Positions 47,540 through 54,080 of a stretch of 64,000 nucleotides of DNA are shown piece after piece. Under the pieces are notes generated by a model. That model was not told the origin of the DNA and ran no database searches. It saw only the letters and a program-made list of their open reading frames with translations. Location: positions 4,774,001 to 4,838,000 of the forward strand of contig OZ257131.1 of assembly GCA_965278985.1 (NCBI GenBank), given 5' to 3'. Within the stretch, counting starts at the first letter, position 1. The number at the start of each line of letters is the position of its first letter. Both the position numbers and the translations under genes were made by a program. Origin of the DNA: CAISIP01 sp965278985 (GTDB lineage Bacteria; Pseudomonadota; Gammaproteobacteria; Burkholderiales; Burkholderiaceae_C).

Positions 47540-48793
47540 TTACTTCTGTCCCGGCTTGTGCCAGGTGGCAATGCCGGTCTGGATCGACTGCGCCAGCGAC
47601 TGCGGCGTGCCCTCACCCTGCATCACCTTCTGGATGCCGTCACGCAGCAGCACCGAGCCGTTCGGGTTCTGGTAGCGGAAGCCCACCAACATCAGGAAGG
47701 GCGTGCCCTCCTTGGCGGTCAGGGCCGTCAGGTTGCCCAGCAGCTTGTCGTCGGACACCACGCCCGGCACGGCCGACACCTGGCGCAGTTCCTTGGTGAA
47801 GGTCTTGCCGAAGTCCTGGCTGGCCAGGTAGTTGACGAACTTCAGCGCCGCCTCCTTGTTCTTGCTGTTGGCGTTGACCGAGTAGTTGCCGTCGGCGAAG
47901 GTCGAGATCCACGCCTTGCCACCAGCCTGCAGCGGCGGTGCGGCCATGATGTCGAAGTCCAGCTTCGGGTTGAGCTCCTTCACCGTGTCGATGTTCCACG
48001 CACCCGTCATGAAGAACGCGGCCATGCCCGAGGCGAAGAGCGTGCGGCTCTCGTTCTCGCCGATGCCCATGGCGTTGGCCGGCATGAATTCCTTCAGCGC
48101 CACGGTCTCCTCGATGGCTTTCACGAAGCCGGGGTCGGTGAAGGTCTTCTTGCCGCTCTTCACGGCCGTGAAGTAGTCGGTGCCGCCGTAGAAGTTGGGA
48201 CCCACCACGCCGAACATTTGCTCCAGGATCGGCGACTCCTTGGAGCCATTGGCCAGCGGCGTGATGCCCTTGGCCTTGAGCGCGCGGCTCACGGCCTTGA
48301 ACTCGTCCCAGGTCTTGGGCAGGGCCGTCACGCCACCCTTGGCCAGCAGGTCCTTGTTGTAGAAGATGCCCAGGCTCTGCGTGGCGAAGGGCACGCCGAA
48401 GACCTGCTGGTCGAAGGGCGCCTTGAAGCCCTTGGCACCTTCCATGGTGTCGGGGTTGAACTTGGCCAGGTTGGGCACGGTCTTGCCGTCCAGCGGCACC
48501 AGGTAACCGGCGTCCGACAGGTTGCTCAGGCCACCGTAGGCGCGGGTGTGGATGATGTCGGGGCCGCCACCGGAGGCCAGTGCGGCCGACAACACGGCGG
48601 GGTATTCCGTGTTCTTGTAGGGCAGGAAGCGGATGTCGTCGCCCGACACCTTCTTGTACTCGCGCGCGACCTGCTCGTAGAAGGCCTTGTCTTCCACGCG
48701 CCAGCTCCAGAAAGTGAGTTCCGCGGCCTGCACCCAGCCCGTGCAGGCGACCACGGCGCCCAGCGCCAATACCTTCAAACGGTTCTTCATCAT
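47540..48793 (-). CDS. sugar ABC transporter binding protein (extracellular family 1)
   Basis: 417 residues from ATG 48793, 8 bases after GAGGAG. Signal peptide MMKNRLKVLALGAVVACTGW, cleaved near VQA. The mature part has the family-1 fold: LTFWSWRVEDKAFYEQVAREY, LASGGGPDII, KTWDEFKAVSRALKAKGITP and the C-terminal AAPPLQAGGKAWISTFADGN. The ligand is inferred from context as MurNAc, GlcNAc or a small muropeptide sugar. Confidence 0.93.
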   Translation of the reverse strand: MMKNRLKVLALGAVVACTGWVQAAELTFWSWRVEDKAFYEQVAREYKKVSGDDIRFLPYKNTEYPAVLSAALASGGGPDIIHTRAYGGLSNLSDAGYLVPLDGKTVPNLAKFNPDTMEGAKGFKAPFDQQVFGVPFATQSLGIFYNKDLLAKGGVTALPKTWDEFKAVSRALKAKGITPLANGSKESPILEQMFGVVGPNFYGGTDYFTAVKSGKKTFTDPGFVKAIEETVALKEFMPANAMGIGENESRTLFASGMAAFFMTGAWNIDTVKELNPKLDFDIMAAPPLQAGGKAWISTFADGNYSVNANSKNKEAALKFVNYLASQDFGKTFTKELRQVSAVPGVVSDDKLLGNLTALTAKEGTPFLMLVGFRYQNPNGSVLLRDGIQKVMQGEGTPQSLAQSIQTGIATWHKPGQK

Positions 48794-48910
48794 GTCGACA
48801 TCTCCTCGATGGCCCCGCGGGACCGCACTACACACCGGGCGCGGCACACCCGTGCCCCGCCCACCTGAAATCCGAAACCCTTCGCACCGGACCTGCCCGC
48901 CGCTGCTGCT

Positions 48911-49900
48911 TCACGTGACGCTGCTGCGGATCCGCCGCAACTCCGCGATGCGCACCGGCCCCTCGGCCGCCAGCTGTGCCGCGCGGTGGTGCGACTGCAG
49001 CGACTGCACTTGCAATGGCACCTCGGCACACAGGCTGGCGCGCATCGCCTCCAGCAGGCGCGGATGCAGCTGCGCGATGCCGCCGGCCAGGGCCACGGGC
49101 CGCGGACCATGTTGCTGCAGATGCAGGTTGGCCAGCCGCGCCAGCTCGGTGCCCGCATCGCGCAGGATCTCCTGTGCCAGTAGGTCGTCGTCGCCGCTCG
49201 CGCCCACCTGCCGCGCCAGCGTGCCGATCTCGCCACGTTCGCGGGAATAGACGAAGGCGCGCGTGGCAGGCCAGTCGTTGCCACCCATGGCCGCGAACAG
49301 GCGGCCCGCCAGCGGCGAATCGCGCCAGGCGCCGGGGGTCGATTCCTCGCGCCGCCAGACGCGGCGCAACGCTTCCACGGCAATCCAGAAGCCGCCACCC
49401 GCGTCGTCCAGCAGGTAGCCAAGCCCGCCCACGCGGTGCAGCTGGCCCTGCGCATCGACATACGCCGCCATCGAACCCGTGCCGGCGTACACAAGGTAGC
49501 CCTCGCCGGGCAGGAAGGCCGCGAGGTAGGTGGTGAGCATGTCGTCGCTGAGCGCGAGGTCCGCATGCTGCAGGCCCAGGCCCTGCGCCAGCGCCGCCTG
49601 CACCACATCATGGCCCTCGCTGACGGGCTCGAAGCCGGTGATGCCTGCGACCACATGGCCGACGCGGCCGTGGATGCGCGCGGCGGCAACGATGGCCTGC
49701 AACGTGCGTTCGGAGCGCGCGCGGTCCTCCGCGCTGAAGATGCGGCCATGCAGCCCTTCCACCTGGCCCTCGGCCGCGATGCTGCCGTCGGCGCGCGCCA
49801 ACGCCCAGCGCGTGGCCGTGCCGCCGGCATCGATGCCCAGGCCCAGGCCGTCGGAGGCCATGGATCTGGAGAACGGATCGCCGGTGGTGGTGGTGGACAT
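48911..49900 (-). CDS. BadF/BadG-family amino-sugar kinase (GlcNAc/MurNAc kinase-like)
   Basis: 329 residues from ATG 49900. ASKHA-type nucleotide motifs are seen: LGIDAGGTATRWAL (phosphate 1), LVYAGTGSMAAY (phosphate 2) and VALAGGIAQLHP (adenosine). Within this family are eukaryotic GlcNAc kinase and the clostridial MurNAc/GlcNAc kinase MurK. With murQ in the same operon, phosphorylation of imported MurNAc at O-6 is the most economical role, but GlcNAc is equally possible. Confidence 0.88.
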   Translation of the reverse strand: MSTTTTGDPFSRSMASDGLGLGIDAGGTATRWALARADGSIAAEGQVEGLHGRIFSAEDRARSERTLQAIVAAARIHGRVGHVVAGITGFEPVSEGHDVVQAALAQGLGLQHADLALSDDMLTTYLAAFLPGEGYLVYAGTGSMAAYVDAQGQLHRVGGLGYLLDDAGGGFWIAVEALRRVWRREESTPGAWRDSPLAGRLFAAMGGNDWPATRAFVYSRERGEIGTLARQVGASGDDDLLAQEILRDAGTELARLANLHLQQHGPRPVALAGGIAQLHPRLLEAMRASLCAEVPLQVQSLQSHHRAAQLAAEGPVRIAELRRIRSSVT

Positions 49901-49914
49901 GGCGGCCTGCTCCC

Positions 49915-50943
49915 TCACAGCGTGCGCGTGACCTTGGCCAGGCCGTCGGGCGCGTCGGGGTTGCGCCCCATCTGCAATGAAGCAGTGGCGATGGCCAGGT
50001 AGGCCGGGGGCAGCATCAGCACGGCGTCGGTGAAACGTTCCGTGGCCAGTGGCAGGGGCAGTGCGCCTCCCCCGCCGCTGAAGGCCGCCACACAGGCTGC
50101 GCCGCGGGCTGCGGCACGCTCCAGTGCCTGCGCCACGCTGTCGTGGTGCTCGGGGTCGGAGCACAGGCCGACGATGGGTGTCTGCGGGCCCGTGGCGCCC
50201 AGCGGGCCGTGCAGGAACTCCGCGCTGCTGTAGGCCAGTGCCGGGATGCCGGTGGTCTCGCTGATCTTGAGCGCGAGTTCCTTGGCGATGCCCAGCGTGG
50301 CGCCACGGCCCACCAGGAACACGGCACGAGCGCCCGGCAGCACAGCCCCCAGGCGGGACCAGTCCTGCGCCTGCGCGGCCCGCATGCGTTGTGGCAGGCT
50401 CTGCAACGCGGACCACAAGGTCTCGTCGCCGCCCGCCTGCGCGTAGCCGGCCACCAGGCCCAGGCCTGCCAGGCAGGCCGCGACGGTGCTCTTGGTCGCG
50501 GCCACGGCGTTCTCGGGGCCTGCCGCCAGGCCCACTTCCAGGTCACTCGCCTGGCCCAGCGGTGAGCCGGGCGCGTTGACCAGTGCCACCACGCGCGCAC
50601 CGCTCTCACGGCGGGCCTGGGCGTAGGTGACAAGGTCCGGGCTCTTGCCCGACTGCGAGATGGCGAGCAGCAGCACCCGCCGGGCGATGTCTGTCGCCAC
50701 GGCCTCGCGACCCGTGGAGGGGAGGGCCGCCGACACCGTGAAGGGCGTGTGCGAAGCCAGCGCATAGCGCAGCACGGTACCGGCATGGGACGAGGAGCCA
50801 CGGCCCAACACGTCCACGTGGGACCAGCCGCCCTCGGCCAGGGCGGCGCCTTCGCGCAGGCAGGCAGGCGCCACCTGCTGGAGGAAACGCGCCGCGACAT
50901 CGGCGCACTCCAGGGCTTCGCGGTGCATCCAGCTGCTGGTCAT
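49915..50943 (-). CDS. SIS-domain aminosugar isomerase/deaminase (GlmS-like, NagB-II type)
   Basis: 342 residues from ATG 50943, overlapping the GntR stop by 4 bases. It carries two SIS domains (LGRGSSSHAGTVLRYAL, LAISQSGKSPDLVTYAQARR, ATKSTVAACLAGLGL, FLVGRGATLGIAKELALKI, SSAEFLHGPLGA) but no glutaminase domain, as in NagB-II deaminases. It would turn glucosamine-6-P into fructose-6-P and ammonia. The deacetylase NagA needed before it is not encoded in the window. Confidence 0.88.
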   Translation of the reverse strand: MTSSWMHREALECADVAARFLQQVAPACLREGAALAEGGWSHVDVLGRGSSSHAGTVLRYALASHTPFTVSAALPSTGREAVATDIARRVLLLAISQSGKSPDLVTYAQARRESGARVVALVNAPGSPLGQASDLEVGLAAGPENAVAATKSTVAACLAGLGLVAGYAQAGGDETLWSALQSLPQRMRAAQAQDWSRLGAVLPGARAVFLVGRGATLGIAKELALKISETTGIPALAYSSAEFLHGPLGATGPQTPIVGLCSDPEHHDSVAQALERAAARGAACVAAFSGGGGALPLPLATERFTDAVLMLPPAYLAIATASLQMGRNPDAPDGLAKVTRTL

Positions 50944-51725
50944 GGTCTCGAGGTCGTTGGTGCGGCGACCCGGATCTCGACCACATAGTCGTAGAGATCG
51001 CCACGGTGCAGGGAGCGCGTCAGCTCCACGGGCCGCCCTTCCTGGGTGAAGGAGCGGCGCTCGGTTTCGAGCACGGCCGCGCCTTCGGCCAGGCCCAGCA
51101 GGCTTGCGGTGTCGGCGTCGGCGGTGCCCGCGCGGATGCGCTGGATGGCGCGCACGGGGGCCGTGCCGTTGCGGCGCATGGCCTCGTACAGCGAGTCGCC
51201 GAATTCGGTGGTGCCGGCCACGGACTGCGCGTGCACCGTGGCGCGTTCTACCGCCATGGGCTCGCCATTGGCCGTGCGCACCCGCGCCACGCGCAGCACG
51301 GTGTCGGTCGGCGACAGGCCCAGGGCCATCGCCTCTTCGGAGGTCGGGCGCACCAGCTCGCGCGACAGCCACGTGGACCCCGCCCGGTAGCCGCGCCGCT
51401 CCATGTCCTCGGAAAAACTCGCCAGCGTGGACAGCGGCTCGGTGATGCGCGTGCAGACATACGTACCGGATCCCTGGCGCCCCTGCAGCAATCCCTCCTG
51501 CGTGAGCTGCTCCACCGCGCGGCGCACCGTCTCACGCGACAGGCCCAGCTCCTGCGCGAACTCGCGCTCGGGGGGCAACACGCTGCCCATGGCCAGCCGG
51601 CCCACCTGGATCGCCTCGCGCAGGCGCGCCGCCAGGCGGATGTACAGCGGGCCCGCGCCACGATCGCTGTCCCAGGGGGTGTCTCCCAGGATCAGGCGTG
51701 TGGGTGGCAATGCAGCAATAGGCAT
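50940..51725 (-). CDS. GntR-family regulator, HutC/UTRA type (NagR-like)
   Basis: 261 residues. Winged helix at about 30-95 (LPPEREFAQELGLSRETVRRAVEQL, GRQGSGTYV), then a UTRA ligand-binding domain (RVRTANGEPMAVERATVHAQ, LETERRSFTQEGRPVELTRSLHRGDLYDYVVEI). First gene of the eight-gene amino-sugar operon. UTRA regulators of this kind bind GlcNAc-6-P or GlcN-6-P and repress their own promoter; the repeat at the promoter immediately upstream is a fitting target. Confidence 0.92.
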   Translation of the reverse strand: MPIAALPPTRLILGDTPWDSDRGAGPLYIRLAARLREAIQVGRLAMGSVLPPEREFAQELGLSRETVRRAVEQLTQEGLLQGRQGSGTYVCTRITEPLSTLASFSEDMERRGYRAGSTWLSRELVRPTSEEAMALGLSPTDTVLRVARVRTANGEPMAVERATVHAQSVAGTTEFGDSLYEAMRRNGTAPVRAIQRIRAGTADADTASLLGLAEGAAVLETERRSFTQEGRPVELTRSLHRGDLYDYVVEIRVAAPTTSRP

Positions 51726-51731
51726 AGGGTA

Positions 51732-51768
51732 AATACCAATCTAATACCTTTTCCAGGCCTTTTAACAA
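51732..51768 (-). promoter_or_regulatory. promoter with overlapping direct-repeat operator for the amino-sugar operon
   Basis: On the minus strand, TTGTTA (51768-51763) and TATTAG (51746-51741) with a 16-base spacer make a reasonable sigma-70 promoter. Two copies of GGTATT with an 11-base period (51748-51743 and 51737-51732) overlap the -10 and reach to 6 bases before the gntR start. Repression by the encoded GntR protein is the likely use. Confidence 0.55.
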
Positions 51769-51934
51769 CCTGTAAAGTTTATACTACGGGAAAAGCTTAT
51801 GTCAACTCAGACTTTTTGCATACCAATGCCGTACCTCTCCTCTCTGCCCGAATGAGCTGATACTTCCGCCGGATGGACGCCCCCGCTCTCCTCCTTTCGG
51901 CATCACCAAAACTCTCCCAGCATCTCAACGCCGC

Positions 51935-52417
51935 ATGGCTATCCAGAAGTCCGACCTCTACGCCTCCCTCTGGGCCAGTTGCGATCAACTGCGCGGCGGC
52001 ATGGATGCCAGCCAGTAGAAGGACTACGGCCTGTTTATGCGGTTCATCAAGTACATCAGCGACAAGTACGCGGGCAGCGACGACTTCGCGCCGCCGGTCG
52101 TCATCCCCCCCGGTGCCAGCTTCAAGAGCATGGTGGCGCTGAAAGGCAAGCCCGATATCGGCAACCGTATCAACACGCAGGTCATCCAGCCGCTGATCGA
52201 CGCCAACGCCCGCCTGGCGCGCAGCGACTTTTTCAACTTCAATGACCCCGAGAAGCTGGGCACCGGTGCCGAATTGGTGGAGCGGCTGAGCAATCTGGTC
52301 AGCATCTTCCAGAAGCCCGAGCTGGACTTCTCGGCCATCCCCGAAGACCGGTGGCGCAAGGCGCTAGGCTGGATGCGGGAGAAGGGTTTTGTCCCTCTGG
52401 GAGCGGGGCTGCCATGA
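51935..52417 (+). pseudogene. hsdM: remnant of a type I DNA methyltransferase gene (hsdM), N-terminal part
   Basis: Residues 1-133 of the frame match the HsdM N-terminal domain (AIQKSDLYASLWASCDQLRG, LFMRFIKYISDKYAG, PVVIPPGASFK, INTQVIQPLIDANARLARSDF, FQKPELDFS). Codon 28 (52016-52018) is TAG where the family has a Tyr codon, so the protein is cut at once. Homology stops near 52333, before the N6-methyltransferase motifs, and is followed by about 28 unrelated residues. The gene is therefore both nonsense-mutated and deleted. Its stop overlaps the start of the next gene. Confidence 0.88.
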
Positions 52418-53877
52418 CCGAAGCCGAACTGCTGCAGCGCCTGGCCCGTGGCGAAGACAGCCGCCAGCAGTTCAAGCGCGACGCCACCAACGCCGACGGC
52501 CTGGCCGCCGAACTGGCGGCCTTGGCCGACAGCGGTGGCGGCCAGTTGCTGCTGGGTGTGGCGGACGATGGCAGCGTGGTGGGGCTGGATGCCCAAGCCG
52601 TGCGCCGGCTCAACCAACTGGTCAGCAATGCCGCCAGCCAACATGTGCGCCCGCCGCTGTCGCCCACCAGCCAGAACATACAGACCACCCAAGGCCTGGT
52701 GATCGTGGTGGAGGTGCTGGACGGCTTGAACAAACCGTACCTGGACGCCCAGGGCCGCATGTGGGTGAAGAACGGTGCCGACAAGCGCCATGTCACCTCG
52801 CGCGAGGAGATGCAGCGCATGTTTCAGCGCGCCGGCCTATTGCAAGCGGACCAGGTACCCGTGCGCGGTGCCACGATGCGCGACATCGACGAACGCGCCT
52901 TCGGCCGCTACTTCGAGCGCCAGTATGGCCAGAGCCTGGAGCAGGCCGGGTTGCCGACGGCACAGCTCATGGACAATCTGCTGCTGGCACAAGACAGTGT
53001 GCCCAACCTGGCCGGGCTGCTGCTGTTTGGCCGGCAGCCGCAGCGCCTGCTGCAGGTCTGCCAGATCGGCGCCGTGTGGTTCCCGGGCACCTTCCAGGGT
53101 GACAGCCGCTACCTGGACAGCGAGAACATCGACGGCACGTTGGAGGAGCAGTTCCAGCGCGGCATGGCGTTCATCAAGCGCAGCCTGCACCACGTGCAGG
53201 CGGGCAGGAACTTCAACACGCTGGGGCAACTGGAGGTGCCGGAAGAGGTGTTCGTGGAGCTGCTGGTCAACGCGCTGGTGCACCGGGACTTCCTCGTCAG
53301 CGCCACGATCCGCCTGTTCGTATTCACCGACCGGGTGGAGATCATCAGCCCCGGGCATCTGCCGGATAGCCTGACGCCGGAGCAGATCCGCGCCGGGGTA
53401 TCGAACCGCCGCAACAAGGTGCTGGCCGAGCATGCGGCCAGGATCTTGCCGTACCGGGGGCTTGGGACGGGTGTGCCGCGGGCGCTGGACGCGTGGCCGA
53501 AGATCGATCTGGTGGACGAGCGGGAGGCGAACCAGTTCCGGGCGGTGGTGTGGCGGGTGGTGACCCCGCAAGTCACCTCCGATGCGCCCCCCCAAGTCAC
53601 CGGGGAAGCGGGCCTCACCCCGCAAGTCACCCCGCAAGTCACCGAGGAGGTGGCGCGCCTGATCGCGGTGATGCAGGGTGAGATGAAACGCACAGATATT
53701 CAGGCTGCGCTGGGGCTCAAGGACAGGGAGCATTTCCGCGAGGCGTATCTGAGCACGGCAGTCACCACCGGCCTCATCGAAATGACCATCCCCGACAAAC
53801 CGAATAGCCGTCTCCAGCGCTACCGCCTGACTGCCGCAGGCCATGCGCACCAGCGCGTACTGAAACCGAAGGAGTAA
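52414..53877 (+). CDS. AlbA_2 (Schlafen-like) domain protein with HATPase_c_4-like region
   Basis: 487 residues from ATG 52414. The N-terminal AlbA_2 domain (about 1-130) shows LARGEDSRQQFKRD, GGGQLLLGVADDGSVVGLD and YLDAQGRMWVKNGADKR. The middle has the RecG/ATPase-like signature ELLVNALVHRDF and GTGVPRALDAWP. Between about 383 and 412 is a Pro-Gln-Val-Thr repeat linker, followed by a small winged-helix-like tail (RTDIQAALGLKDREHFREAYL). Such proteins are often accessory genes of type I restriction loci. This one is intact while the surrounding locus is broken. Confidence 0.85.
   Translation: MTEAELLQRLARGEDSRQQFKRDATNADGLAAELAALADSGGGQLLLGVADDGSVVGLDAQAVRRLNQLVSNAASQHVRPPLSPTSQNIQTTQGLVIVVEVLDGLNKPYLDAQGRMWVKNGADKRHVTSREEMQRMFQRAGLLQADQVPVRGATMRDIDERAFGRYFERQYGQSLEQAGLPTAQLMDNLLLAQDSVPNLAGLLLFGRQPQRLLQVCQIGAVWFPGTFQGDSRYLDSENIDGTLEEQFQRGMAFIKRSLHHVQAGRNFNTLGQLEVPEEVFVELLVNALVHRDFLVSATIRLFVFTDRVEIISPGHLPDSLTPEQIRAGVSNRRNKVLAEHAARILPYRGLGTGVPRALDAWPKIDLVDEREANQFRAVVWRVVTPQVTSDAPPQVTGEAGLTPQVTPQVTEEVARLIAVMQGEMKRTDIQAALGLKDREHFREAYLSTAVTTGLIEMTIPDKPNSRLQRYRLTAAGHAHQRVLKPKE
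53566..53643 (+). repeat. short in-frame repeat encoding PQVT units
   Basis: CCGCAAGTCACC occurs exactly at 53566, 53620 and 53632, with a degenerate copy near 53591. Each codes for Pro-Gln-Val-Thr. The units lie in the linker before the C-terminal winged helix, where copy number can change without a frameshift (12-base unit). Confidence 0.8.
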
Positions 53878-53939
53878 GCCGACACACCTCAGCACACGCA
53901 CCGAGGTGGCGCGTGCCTATGCAATCTCCAGGCTGGGCC

Positions 53940-54040
53940 GGATACGGCTACAGCAGCGCGCTACGCGAGCAGGCCCGCGAGACGCCGAGGCGGTATGTGG
54001 AGGGTGAAAGCCATCAGCTGTGGGGCCGGAACCATCCGGC
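53940..54040 (+). pseudogene. possible fragment of a YgjP/SprT-like metallopeptidase gene
   Basis: In one plus-strand frame the segment reads REQARETPRRYVEGESHQLW then GRNHP, close to the conserved RETPxxYVSGESHxxLGR region of YgjP-type zinc peptidases. Those genes are frequent partners of type I restriction loci. No HExxH site or start codon is left. The match is short, so confidence is low. Confidence 0.35.
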
Positions 54041-54080
54041 CACGCTATTCAGAACACGCGGTCAGCCAGCCAAACCCGCA

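Noticed and set aside
53566..53643. CRISPR-like array
   Set aside because: The units are 12 bases, in-frame and inside a gene; there are no spacers of constant length. No CRISPR array was seen anywhere in the window.
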